From Acidobacteriaceae bacterium (GTDB lineage: Bacteria; Acidobacteriota; Terriglobia; Terriglobales; Acidobacteriaceae): a stretch of DNA of 64,000 nucleotides. The stretch is taken from NCBI GenBank assembly GCA_003139095.1, contig PLHW01000041.1, positions 62,261 to 126,260 on the forward strand. Direction: 5' to 3'. The notes below the pieces were generated by a model. It had not been told where the DNA came from and did not search any database. It worked only from the letters and a program-made list of their open reading frames with translations. The translations under genes and the position numbers were made by a program. Of this stretch, positions 54,533 to 62,586 are shown in pieces (within the stretch, counting starts at the first letter, position 1; every line of letters starts with the position of its first letter).

Positions 54533-55552
54533 ATGGAAACGAAAGCGATGCCCGAGCCGAAAACGCTGCAAGGGGCGATTGTCTATTTCTCCGACCCTGA
54601 CCGTTGCTTTGCCTATGCCGTCAAGCTGCGCTGGCCGGATGGCGTAATTGTGTGCCCACGCTGCGGAGCGGCAAAGAACTCGTTTATCAAGACGCGCAAG
54701 CTCTGGTTCTGCTACGGCTGCAAAAAGCAATTCACGGTCAAGGTCAAGACGATCATGGAAGACTCCCCGATAACTCTTGACAAGTGGATGGTTGCGTTTT
54801 GGATGCTGGCGAACTGCAAGAACGGAATCAGTAGCTATGAACTTGGAAAAGCAATTGGAGTTACGCAGACGACGGCATGGTTTATGCTCCAGCGCATCCG
54901 TGAAGTGATGAAGGGGCGCACGTGGGCCAGCAAGATCGGCGGCGAAGGCAATGAGCTGGAAGCGGACGAAACGTTTGTTGGCGGAGTCACAAAGAACATG
55001 CACAAGGGCCGTCGCGCAGAAGTCGAAGGCAAAGGCCCGTATAAGAACAAAACGATTGTGCAAGGTATCCTTGACCGCAATCTCCGCAAGGTCCGCGCTA
55101 CTGTCGTTCCGAATGTGACCCGCGAGACTTTGCAGAATCAGATTCTCAAGAACGTGAAGTTCGGCAGCACCGTTTACACGGATAGCGCGGTTGGATACGA
55201 CAATGGATTGCAGAGCCGTTTCGTGCATGATTTCGTCAACAAGACTGAGGCTTATGTAAAGGGCCGCGTACACGTCAACGGCATGGAGAATTTCTGGTCG
55301 CTGCTTAAGCGATCTCTGCGCGGAACCTACGTCGCTGTGGAGCCTTTTCATCTGTCTCGCTATGTTGACGAACAAGTATTCCGTTACAACCACCGCAAAG
55401 ACGGCGACCGCAAGCTAAACGACTCCGACCGCTTTGCCGCTGTAATGGCTCAAGTCCTCGGTCACCGTCTCACCTACAGCGATCTAACGGGCAAGAGTGA
55501 TTCGCCACATCACGCGCCGACAGGGGCGGGGGAAACGGCAGTCCCGTTCTAA
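54533..55552 (+). CDS. IS1595-family (ISXO2-like) transposase
   Basis: A 339-residue DDE-type transposase. A zinc ribbon (CPRCG at 41-45 and FCYGCKKQF) comes first, then helices for end recognition, and the catalytic core: D145 in LEADETFVGG, D217 in VYTDSAVGYD, and E252/N253 in GMENFWSLLKRSLRGTY. The C-terminal RYVDEQVFRYNHR is typical of the family. It looks complete. The ATG at 54533 is preferred over an upstream start because the family begins near the zinc ribbon and the promoter ends here. Confidence 0.95.
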   Translation: METKAMPEPKTLQGAIVYFSDPDRCFAYAVKLRWPDGVIVCPRCGAAKNSFIKTRKLWFCYGCKKQFTVKVKTIMEDSPITLDKWMVAFWMLANCKNGISSYELGKAIGVTQTTAWFMLQRIREVMKGRTWASKIGGEGNELEADETFVGGVTKNMHKGRRAEVEGKGPYKNKTIVQGILDRNLRKVRATVVPNVTRETLQNQILKNVKFGSTVYTDSAVGYDNGLQSRFVHDFVNKTEAYVKGRVHVNGMENFWSLLKRSLRGTYVAVEPFHLSRYVDEQVFRYNHRKDGDRKLNDSDRFAAVMAQVLGHRLTYSDLTGKSDSPHHAPTGAGETAVPF

Positions 55553-55704
55553 TCGCCCTTGTCGGATTTCGGCGGCTTCTCTTGAGAAGCGGTTTTCTTA
55601 GGCCGCTTCTTTTTCTTTTGCACCGGAGCCTGTAGAATTGTGGCCGCAAATCGTTCGAAGTTTGCAAACGCCTCCGGCCCTTCGATGTATTCAGGTTGTT
55701 TCAT
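55549..55704 (-). CDS. 51-residue basic small protein of the IS1595 element
   Basis: A short minus-strand frame starting MKQPEYIEGPEAFANFERF, with a Lys/Arg/Pro-rich tail (KKKKRPKKTASQ). Its stop overlaps the transposase stop by 2 bp, and its ATG abuts the next gene's ATG within a single CATATG. Similar short acidic-then-basic frames accompany IS1595-type transposases in other bacteria, to my recollection. It could help regulate transposition or bind DNA; the function is unknown. Confidence 0.7.
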   Translation of the reverse strand: MKQPEYIEGPEAFANFERFAATILQAPVQKKKKRPKKTASQEKPPKSDKGD

Positions 55705-56505
55705 ATGGACTATGTTACTCGCCAGTTCATTAACCTCACGAAGAAATTTCGCAGAGAATTGCCAAAGCTAGTTAATCTTCTGCATCACGCTATCCAGAAG
55801 CACACCGAAGCCATACATTCCGCAAAGAAAAGCACCGAACAGAAATGGGATGTTCAACCAAGATGGCTCGACCCAGTTCTTTCCAAGTACCAAGAGACGG
55901 TGGAAGAAAAGAAGGCTAGCGATGAGCGACATTATGCCGTACAGAATTCGATTCGATGGGCTACGTGGTCTGCTGTTATCGCCGCCATCATATACGGCAC
56001 TATAGCCGGATTCCAATGGCGTGATGCGAACAGAAACTTTGCCATCGATGAACGAGCCTGGGTCGGAATGACCGGCCAAACTATCGTAGCGATGAATAAT
56101 GAAGTCGTTGATGCCAGAATAGTGTTTACCAATACCGGCAAGACTCCGGCTCATCGGATACAGAAGTCTATGAGTGTAAAAATCGCCCCGCCGCCATTGA
56201 TTGATAAGCCTTCCGATAGCGACATAAGCGCACTCACTTTCATAGGCAGTTCTGTACTCAGCCCACAATCCAGCATGACTCTCAGTAGTCTTTCCAGCCC
56301 AGAACAAATGCTTGTCATGAAAAAGACTATGGCCAACTACTTGCCATTGATTGAGGCTGGAACGGAAATACTCTACTTCTTTGGGGAAATTAAATACGAC
56401 GATTCCTCTGCCCACTCTCGGCTCACAAAATACTGCGTCTTTGCTTACAAGACTGAAAAGGGATGGGGACTGGCAGAATGCAACGGGTTTAACGAAATGG
56501 ATTAG
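55705..56505 (+). CDS. Cargo: single-helix membrane protein of unknown function
   Basis: A 266-residue protein. The N-terminal 80 residues are charged and helical (possible coiled coil), then one membrane helix (about 83-103, WATWSAVIAAIIYGTIAGF). The rest carries DERAWVG ... and a FTNTGKTPAH motif. That pattern recurs in many bacterial membrane hypotheticals with no known function. The ATG at 55705 is taken because it directly follows the CATATG shared with the minus-strand small gene. The gene lies inside the IS element. Confidence 0.75.
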   Translation: MDYVTRQFINLTKKFRRELPKLVNLLHHAIQKHTEAIHSAKKSTEQKWDVQPRWLDPVLSKYQETVEEKKASDERHYAVQNSIRWATWSAVIAAIIYGTIAGFQWRDANRNFAIDERAWVGMTGQTIVAMNNEVVDARIVFTNTGKTPAHRIQKSMSVKIAPPPLIDKPSDSDISALTFIGSSVLSPQSSMTLSSLSSPEQMLVMKKTMANYLPLIEAGTEILYFFGEIKYDDSSAHSRLTKYCVFAYKTEKGWGLAECNGFNEMD

Positions 56506-56658
56506 CAGTCCTGTCACGGCAGGACGATTAGACCCTTGACGCACAGCTAGTTCGTTCCACTTGAGTCCGTCACGGCTAATTAGCAGCCTGACCATAGAAA
56601 CATCTATACCATTATGAGACACAAGACCGCGAGAAACAGAGGAGAAAAGAATTTTCAG

Positions 56659-57483
56659 ATGAACCTTGTCGTTGCTGTCATATTTACCTCCCTCTGCCCC
56701 TTGATGGCAGTCGCGCAAGATGGAAGTGTCGTCGTTGCCAGCTGGTATCAAGACGAGATCGCGATTGCTGCGGACAGTCGGGGAAGCGGCCCGCATTCTT
56801 ATTCTGACACTAGCTGTAAAATCGCCGCATTCGGCAATAAATTGATATTCGGCGCGGCTGGGCGGAGCAAACCTCCGGACGAGTCCACGTCTTTCTGGGA
56901 CATCTATACAGCGGCTTTCAACCACTTTGTCTGGATTACCCGCGAAGGTGCAACGGATCATCTTGCGGAAAGAGTTGCGAGCGCGTGGGGAGAAGACGTA
57001 AAAATCAAGTTTGAACTGGCTGGCTTGTCCTCGATCCAAGGGCTTGACGAGGACGGTATTGCTAGCGGAATTTTTGCTGACTTCGAAAAGGACGGGACGC
57101 TTCTTATCGTGGTCACGTCTGTTGATTTTAAGGAGAGCTTCGTCTATCCCCGAATCACTGTGAACACAGTTCCCCTTCATCCGGGGGATGGGGACGCATT
57201 CTTTGTCGGAAAAGGGGAAGTGATTACCGAAACAAATGCCGCCAAAACGCCGCGTGGCAGCGAATGGTTCAAGGAACTTCACCGAAGAAGTGATGGGCCT
57301 AACACCGATAGAGCAACGGAAGAGGCTATTGCTTTCGTCGATCTGACCATCAGGAATCTCCCAAAGATGAGAACTGATTTTGATGGGGTTCCATTCTCCG
57401 TTGTTGGGCCGCCGATCTCTGCTGTTCGACTGGTGCGCGGCAAGGGCACTAGATGGATTGCAAAGGGCATTTGCCAACCCTGA
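56659..57483 (+). CDS. Cargo: secreted protein with proteasome/Ntn-hydrolase-like N-terminus
   Basis: A 274-residue protein. A signal peptide (residues 1-20, ending AVAQ) is followed by GSVVVASWYQDEIAIAADSR and CKIAAFGNKLIFGAAG. That strand pattern (VVVAxxxxDxIxIAADSR ... KIxxxxxxLIFGxAG) looks like the first strands of proteasome beta-type and HslV Ntn hydrolases, though an N-terminal Thr is not seen. A frame extension upstream to 56614 is possible. AGGAG lies about 15 bases before the ATG. Function unproven. Confidence 0.7.
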   Translation: MNLVVAVIFTSLCPLMAVAQDGSVVVASWYQDEIAIAADSRGSGPHSYSDTSCKIAAFGNKLIFGAAGRSKPPDESTSFWDIYTAAFNHFVWITREGATDHLAERVASAWGEDVKIKFELAGLSSIQGLDEDGIASGIFADFEKDGTLLIVVTSVDFKESFVYPRITVNTVPLHPGDGDAFFVGKGEVITETNAAKTPRGSEWFKELHRRSDGPNTDRATEEAIAFVDLTIRNLPKMRTDFDGVPFSVVGPPISAVRLVRGKGTRWIAKGICQP

Positions 57484-57671
57484 CAGTAGAAGCAGATGTC
57501 TCGAAGCAGCCAGTTGACTATCGGCGGCAGAATCACGATGATGATCAGGTCGTGCATCAAGTGTATTAGCGTGTTCATGGCGCTCTCCATGAACATGGCT
57601 AGAGAGCACGACTGAATTAGGAATTGATGCGGAAACGCTGCCCTGTCGGGTCCCATTATGACCCGTAGGCA
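57484..57671. other. 3' part of the element before the right end
   Basis: No convincing gene. A perfect 8-bp inverted repeat (GTTCATGG ... CCATGAAC, 57573-57594) could end the cargo transcript. A minus-strand frame with a hydrophobic stretch (MNTLIHLMHDLIIIVILPP) exists here but has little else to support it. Confidence 0.4.
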
Positions 57672-57697
57672 ACATGTGCGTCAACTGTGTTATTGCC
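57672..57697 (-). repeat. Right inverted end of the IS1595 element
   Basis: On the minus strand it begins GGCAATAACACAGTTGAC, matching the left end at about 21 of 26 positions. The following 8 bp (57698-57705) repeat the left target duplication exactly. It also has a TTGACG/CATAAT pair with an 18-bp spacer that could fire inward. Confidence 0.92.
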
Positions 57698-57865
57698 CTC
57701 CTAACCCAATGATTCCAATAGACCGGTAGGGGAGGGGGGTAGGGGGTACGGACCGGTGCAGACCGGGGTAAAGTCCGGGCACATCCATGGCAGCTCAAAA
57801 CCAAGACGCACTGATGACAGTTCGGGTAGGAAAGCAAAATTGGGTCTAGGGAAAGAACGAGCTCC

Positions 57866-57990
57866 CGAACGACTAAGGACGAACGACCAACGACCGCCGA
57901 CCGACAACGAGCGACTCTATAGCTTGATCGGCTCGAAGCTCGAGGCTCGAAGCTCGTAGCTCGAAGCTCGAAGCTCGAAACTCGAAGCTC
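57866..57990. repeat. Two adjacent 7-bp tandem repeat arrays before the flavoenzyme gene
   Basis: First array (57866-57910): six units of CGAACGA/CCAACGA type, like 20196-20230. Second array (57931-57990): eight and a half units of GCTCGAA, running to 3 bp before the next ATG. The second array fills the place of a Shine-Dalgarno. The gap from 57706 to 57865 holds nothing else clear. Confidence 0.85.
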
Positions 57991-57993
57991 ACC

Positions 57994-59133
57994 ATGCCCA
58001 AACCGCACATCGCCGTAATCGGAGCCGGCGCCTTCGGCGGATGGACTGCGCTTTATCTTCTCCGTGGGGGCGCCCGCGTTACCCTCATCGACGCCTGGGG
58101 GCCGGGCAATTCGCGCTCGTCTTCCGGCGGAGAGACCCGTGTCATCCGCGGCGCCTACGGGCCCGGTCAGCCTTACACCTCTCTCGCCGCTCGCTCCATG
58201 GAGCTTTGGCGAGAGCACGAGTTTCGCTGGCAGCAAAAATTCTTCTTCCCCATCGGCGTCTTATGGATGGTCGAAGGCTCGGGCGAATTCGAACGCGGTT
58301 CACTGCCTCTGCTGAAGGATGCGGGCATTCCATTCGAGCAGCTCTCCCCGCCCGAGCTGGCACGCCGCTGGCCCCAGATCAACTTCGAAAAAATCGAATG
58401 GGGCATCTACGAGCCGCACAGCGGATACCTGTTAGCCCGCGCCTCCGCGCAAGCCGTAGTCGAGCACTTCAAAGCCGAAGGCGGAGAGTATCGGCAAGCA
58501 GCAGTAATGGGCAGCGAAGAATTCCTGGAAAATGGAAAATTCAGCGAACTCCGACTCTCCGATGGCTCGCATCTCACTGCCGACTTCTACGTTTTCGCCT
58601 GCGGTCCGTGGCTCGGCAGTTTGTTTCCGCGAACTATCGGCCCGCACTTCATCGACACCAAGCAAGATGTGTTTTTCTTCGGAACCCCCGCCAGCGACCC
58701 GCGCTACGACGAAGGCAGCATCCCAGTCTGGGCCGATCACGGCGAGCACTTCATGTACGGAATTCCCGGGAATCAGGCACGAGGCTTCAAGTTGGCCGAT
58801 GACACGCGCGGTCCGGAATTTGATCCCACCAACGGAGAGCGCTTGATCAGCGAAGATCGCCTAGCCGAAGCACGACGTTATCTCGCCTATCGTTTTCCGG
58901 GAATGAAGGACGCGCCACTCGTCGAGACGCGCGTCTGCCAATACGAGGACACGACCGACCACAACTTCATCGTCGATCGCCATCCCTCCAACGAATATAT
59001 CTGGATCGTCGGCGGCGGCTCCGGCCACGGCTTCAAGCACGGCCCCGCCCTAGGTGAGATGGTCGCAAACTTAGTCCTGCGCGATGAATCCGCAGACCCG
59101 CTGTACCGGTTGCAACGGTTCAAAAAAATCTAG
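57994..59133 (+). CDS. Sarcosine-oxidase-like FAD-dependent amine oxidase (DAO family)
   Basis: A 379-residue flavoprotein. The FAD fold starts VIGAGAFGGWTALYLLRGGARV; a C-terminal WIVGGGSGHGFKHGPALG binds the flavin. RVCQYEDTTDHNFIVD resembles the covalent-FAD Cys segment of monomeric sarcosine oxidase and N-methyltryptophan oxidase, so covalent flavin is likely. It would oxidise an N-methyl amino acid to the amino acid, formaldehyde and peroxide; the substrate is not evident. A GCTCGAA array abuts its ATG without a normal ribosome-binding site. Confidence 0.87.
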   Translation: MPKPHIAVIGAGAFGGWTALYLLRGGARVTLIDAWGPGNSRSSSGGETRVIRGAYGPGQPYTSLAARSMELWREHEFRWQQKFFFPIGVLWMVEGSGEFERGSLPLLKDAGIPFEQLSPPELARRWPQINFEKIEWGIYEPHSGYLLARASAQAVVEHFKAEGGEYRQAAVMGSEEFLENGKFSELRLSDGSHLTADFYVFACGPWLGSLFPRTIGPHFIDTKQDVFFFGTPASDPRYDEGSIPVWADHGEHFMYGIPGNQARGFKLADDTRGPEFDPTNGERLISEDRLAEARRYLAYRFPGMKDAPLVETRVCQYEDTTDHNFIVDRHPSNEYIWIVGGGSGHGFKHGPALGEMVANLVLRDESADPLYRLQRFKKI

Positions 59134-59186
59134 CGAAGATCCGCCGAATCAATCTCCGCGAACTCGACATTCTCCGCGGTTGAGGC

Positions 59187-60035
59187 TTACTGAATCTGAA
59201 TCACGCCTTCGGAACTGCTCGATTTAATCTCTTCCACTCGCGCCACAACTTTCTTCGCGAACGCAAACAGCGACTTCGCATGCGGAGAATCTTCGCCCTT
59301 CAGCACCGCAGGTTCACCGCTGTCGCCCGATCGGCGAATCTCGGGATCGAGCTCGATGCCGCCGAGAAACGCAACGTCAAATTGCTTGGCGGTCTTCTCC
59401 GCGCCGCCACGCGAGAAGATATCGACCTCGTGATTGCAATGCGGACACAAGAAGTAGCTCATGTTCTCGACCATTCCAACAATGTCAACCTTCATCTGCC
59501 GGAACATCTCAATTGCCTTGCGCGCATCTTGCAGCGCCACATCACTCGGCGTTGAAACCACGATCGCGCCCGTCAGCGGAACCGTCTGAATCAGCGAGAG
59601 CGCAACATCGCCCGTTCCCGGAGGAAGATCGACGATCAAATAGTCGAGTTGTCCCCAATCCACCGATCCCAGAAACTGCCGGATGATCGAGTGCAGCATC
59701 GGACCGCGCCAGATCAGCGGCTTGTCTCCCGGATTGAGGAAGCCAACCGAAATCACCTTCAGTCCGTGCGCGCTAATCGGCGAGATTCGGCCTTCCTCCT
59801 GCACTTTGGGCTGCTCGTTGGTCCCAAGCATGAGCGGAACGTTCGGCCCGTAAACGTCGCCATCGAGCAGGCCAACGCGATATCCCATCTTGTTGAGCGC
59901 GAGCGCCAGATTCACGGCGAGCGTGGTCTTGCCGACTCCGCCTTTGCCGGAACCAACGGCAACGATCGCGTTAACGCCAGGTAAAGGTTGTGGAGTTGGT
60001 TGTTGCTGGCCGGGAGAATGCGAGTGAGCGCTCAT
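59187..60035 (-). CDS. Mrp/NBP35 family iron-sulfur cluster carrier ATPase
   Basis: A 282-residue P-loop ATPase. GSGKGGVGKTT (about 28-38) is the deviant Walker A; LLDGDVYGPNVPLMLG and YLIVDLPPGTGD are characteristic, and CPHC (about 193-196) can bridge a 4Fe-4S cluster in the dimer. It delivers clusters to apo-proteins (ApbC role). The N-terminal 20 residues are a Gln/Pro-rich tail; no DUF59 domain is fused. It is convergent with the flavoenzyme and upstream of cydAB's end. Confidence 0.93.
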   Translation of the reverse strand: MSAHSHSPGQQQPTPQPLPGVNAIVAVGSGKGGVGKTTLAVNLALALNKMGYRVGLLDGDVYGPNVPLMLGTNEQPKVQEEGRISPISAHGLKVISVGFLNPGDKPLIWRGPMLHSIIRQFLGSVDWGQLDYLIVDLPPGTGDVALSLIQTVPLTGAIVVSTPSDVALQDARKAIEMFRQMKVDIVGMVENMSYFLCPHCNHEVDIFSRGGAEKTAKQFDVAFLGGIELDPEIRRSGDSGEPAVLKGEDSPHAKSLFAFAKKVVARVEEIKSSSSEGVIQIQ

Positions 60036-60072
60036 CTTGTGATTATAAGGGAGGACGAAAATATGTATCTGG

Positions 60073-60165
60073 ATCGGGCCATCGGATCATAGGGCCATCA
60101 GATCATCGGCCATCTCAACTGGGATCGATTCTAGATCACCAGATGACCCGATCACCCGATTCTTA
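60073..60165. repeat. 8-bp tandem repeat with opposed arms downstream of cydB
   Basis: Left arm 60073-60111 (ATCGGGCC, ATCGGATC, ATAGGGCC, ATCAGATC, ATCGGCC) and right arm 60134-60165 (GATCACCA, GATGACCC, GATCACCC, GATTCTTA). They can pair to form a hairpin between mrp and cydB. The last unit overlaps the cydB stop codon. Confidence 0.7.
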
Positions 60166-61206
60166 GTAGTGTCCTTCGCCCACCTGCACTTTGCCCCGGA
60201 ACATGCGATAGACGAAGGCGAAGTACGCCAGCGCCAGGATCGCGCCCAGCGTCCACCAGATCAGGCCCACGCTTAAGCCGTGAACGCCCGCGCTCGTGCT
60301 CGCGATGGTGAGGTCATATTGACGATCGCGCGCCGGCAGCACGACTGGGTACAGCGCAAACGCCGCGCCCACCAGCATTCCCGCGATATAAAGGCTCGAT
60401 GCCACAAAGGCGATCTTCTCTTTGCCCTTGGGAGTTGCCCAGAGCATCACAGCGAGACTCGAGAACACCACGATGGGAACGAGCAGGCCGATTTTATGCC
60501 GCGAATAGTTCTCCATCACTTCGGGGCGAATGAAGTAAGTTGCCACCAGAGAAATGCAGGTGAAGAAGAATTGCAGCGGCCAGCAGAGCAGGGCGAACCC
60601 GCGCGCGCGGCGTCCGAGGTCCTCGTCGGTCTTGAGCGCGATGTAGTGCGATCCGTGCGCCGCCAGCGTGACGAGCGCCACCACGCCGATCAGAACCGTA
60701 TACCAATCGAGGATTCCCACCTGGTCGCCGAGTCGGAAGTTGGTCCAGAGCGGCTCGAAGAAGTAGCCGGTCGAATCGAGCGGAACCCCGCGCACCACAT
60801 TGCCCAGAGCCGCGCCGAAAAATACGCACAGCAGAATGCTGGAGACGGCGAATACCGCGTCGAAGAAGCTTTGCCAGATGGGGTTATCGATGTGAGCGCG
60901 GAATTCGATGCCGATGGCACGCAGCATCAGCAGCCAAAGCACCATCATCAGTGGCAGATAAAATCCGCTGAAGCTCGATGCATAAAGTTGCGGGAAGGCG
61001 AAGTACAGCGTGCCCCCCGCGGCCAGCAGCCAGACTTCATTGCCGTCCCACACCGGACCGATGGCGCGAAGCACGCGCCGCCGCTCGTCGCCGGTCTTGG
61101 CCGCGATCAGATAGATGGCCCCAGCGCCAAGGTCGAAGCCATCGAGCACCACATAGACGGTCACCATCACGGCAACAATCCAAAACCAGAGCGCCCCTAG
61201 CGTCAT
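60163..61206 (-). CDS. cydB: Cytochrome bd ubiquinol oxidase subunit II
   Basis: A 347-residue integral membrane protein with about nine helices, the CydB/CioB partner of CydA. The start MTLGALWFWIVAVMVTVYVVLDGFDLGAGAI is typical, with WDGNEVWLLAAGGTLYFAFP and a C-terminal WWTLGAILALAYFAFVYRMF. Its start overlaps the cydA stop by ATGA. No cydX-like small frame is seen after it. Confidence 0.93.
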   Translation of the reverse strand: MTLGALWFWIVAVMVTVYVVLDGFDLGAGAIYLIAAKTGDERRRVLRAIGPVWDGNEVWLLAAGGTLYFAFPQLYASSFSGFYLPLMMVLWLLMLRAIGIEFRAHIDNPIWQSFFDAVFAVSSILLCVFFGAALGNVVRGVPLDSTGYFFEPLWTNFRLGDQVGILDWYTVLIGVVALVTLAAHGSHYIALKTDEDLGRRARGFALLCWPLQFFFTCISLVATYFIRPEVMENYSRHKIGLLVPIVVFSSLAVMLWATPKGKEKIAFVASSLYIAGMLVGAAFALYPVVLPARDRQYDLTIASTSAGVHGLSVGLIWWTLGAILALAYFAFVYRMFRGKVQVGEGHY

Positions 61207-62564
61207 TTCGCCTCCGTGGCCGCCAAGAACGGCGATGCAGCTTCCGGCCCCGCGGGACCATGCTCGATCTCACGCCGGATCAGGAACAGCCCCAGAATTC
61301 CAAGCACCATATACATTCCCATAAAGCCCAGCAGAGTAAACATGCCGTTTCCCGCCGAAACGACTTTCGAGTAGCCCTCTTCGGTCCGCATCAACCCATA
61401 CACCAGCCAGGGCTGCCGTCCAAGCTCGGCGGTCATCCATCCCGCCGTGTTCGCAATATATGGAAATGGCGCGGAGAGCATCAGTATCCACAGCATCCAC
61501 CGCGCGGAATATAATCTCCCGCTCCACAACAACAACAGAGCGATCCCCATCACCGCGATGAAGAACGTTCCGAGTCCCACCATGATGTGATAGCTGTAAT
61601 AGAGCAGCGGAATATTTCCCGGCCAGTCTTCTTTCGGGAACGCGTCGAGGCCGCGAACTTGCGCGTTCCAGCGGCGGTAAGTCAGCATGCTCAACATGCC
61701 GGGAACTTCCAGCGGGTTGTCGATCTTGCCCCGCTCCTCGTTGGGCTGACCGAGGATGAGCAGAGGCGCTTCCGACTGTCCGCGGAACAGTCCTTCCATG
61801 GCAGCAAGAGTTACGGGTTGATAGTCGGAAACCAGCTTGCCCTGCTTGTCTCCGGTCGGAAACACTTGCAGGATGCTGAAGATGCAGCCCGCGATTACTC
61901 CGACTTTAACGTAGATACGGCCGTGCTCAATCCACTTGCCGGAGAGCAAATAAAATGCGCCGACGGCGGTCATCACAAACGCGCCCGTAACCACCGCTCC
62001 ACTCATGTTGTGCGCATATTGCCAGAGTGCCCAGCGGTTCAGCACAAACTTCCAGAAACTGGCGAGTTGCAGGCTGCCATCGGCCGCCTTGTAATAGCCC
62101 ACCGGATACTGCATGAATGCGTCGGTCGCGATGATGAAGTAGCCGGAGACCCACGCGCCCACGCAAACCGCCACCGCTGAAAGCCAATGCGCGCGCGGGC
62201 TGAGCCGCTTCTCTCCGAAGAGAAATAAACCGAGGAACGACGATTCCAGGAAAAAGGCAAACATGCCTTCCATGGCCAGCGTCTGCCCAATCACGCCGCC
62301 CGCATAGCGCGAAAACACCGACCAGTTCGTGCCGAACTGAAATTCCATCGGAATGCCGGTCACCACGCCGAGCACGAAATTGATGCCAAAGATTTTCGCC
62401 CAGAAGCGCGCCGCGTCGTTATACACCTTGTCGTTTCTGCGCAGAGCAATCGTTTTGAGCACCACGATGAGCAGCGCCAGTCCCATCGTGAGCTGCGGAA
62501 ACAGGTAATGAAAGGTCGCGGTAAACGCGAAGTGCAGGCGATGTATTAAAAGCGCACTGTCCAT
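61203..62564 (-). CDS. cydA: Cytochrome bd ubiquinol oxidase subunit I
   Basis: A 453-residue subunit carrying hemes b558, b595 and d. Heme-ligand and quinol-loop features: the His in RLHFAFTATFHYLFPQLTMG, the GIPMEFQFGTNWSVFSRYAGGVIGQTLAMEG block, the AHNMSGAVV His segment, and the DKQGKLVSDYQPVTLAAMEG quinol loop. It gives high-affinity oxygen reduction, independent of cytochrome c. The start is the ATG at 62564, with GGAGAG seven bases upstream; the longer frame is not CydA-like. Confidence 0.94.
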   Translation of the reverse strand: MDSALLIHRLHFAFTATFHYLFPQLTMGLALLIVVLKTIALRRNDKVYNDAARFWAKIFGINFVLGVVTGIPMEFQFGTNWSVFSRYAGGVIGQTLAMEGMFAFFLESSFLGLFLFGEKRLSPRAHWLSAVAVCVGAWVSGYFIIATDAFMQYPVGYYKAADGSLQLASFWKFVLNRWALWQYAHNMSGAVVTGAFVMTAVGAFYLLSGKWIEHGRIYVKVGVIAGCIFSILQVFPTGDKQGKLVSDYQPVTLAAMEGLFRGQSEAPLLILGQPNEERGKIDNPLEVPGMLSMLTYRRWNAQVRGLDAFPKEDWPGNIPLLYYSYHIMVGLGTFFIAVMGIALLLLWSGRLYSARWMLWILMLSAPFPYIANTAGWMTAELGRQPWLVYGLMRTEEGYSKVVSAGNGMFTLLGFMGMYMVLGILGLFLIRREIEHGPAGPEAASPFLAATEAK

Positions 62565-62586
62565 AAATCGGCTCTCCGCTATCGGC

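Larger units (their letters stand above)
54484..57697 (+). mobile_element. Complete IS1595-family element with cargo genes
   Basis: A 3.2-kb element bounded by 26-bp imperfect inverted ends (about 5 mismatches in 26) and flanked by a perfect 8-bp target duplication CTCCTAAC (54476-54483 and 57698-57705). Eight-bp duplications and an ISXO2-like transposase are typical of IS1595. Inside are the transposase, a 51-codon convergent small gene, a one-helix membrane protein and a secreted protein. The interior is visibly more AT-rich than the flanks, so it was probably acquired. The intact ends, exact duplication and full-length transposase suggest a recent and possibly active insertion. Confidence 0.92.

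Noticed and set aside
57279-57656. A minus-strand frame with hydrophobic start MNTLIHLMHDLIIIVILPP
   Set aside because: Mostly antisense to the exported cargo protein, without a good promoter of its own beyond the inverted end, and with a low-complexity remainder.
55768-58236. An 822-codon open frame on the minus strand
   Set aside because: It runs across both cargo genes, the right inverted end, the target duplication and two repeat arrays, so it cannot be one conserved gene. It is in exact codon register with the plus-strand genes, where an antisense frame stays open if TTA, CTA and TCA codons are avoided. Its length is still striking.
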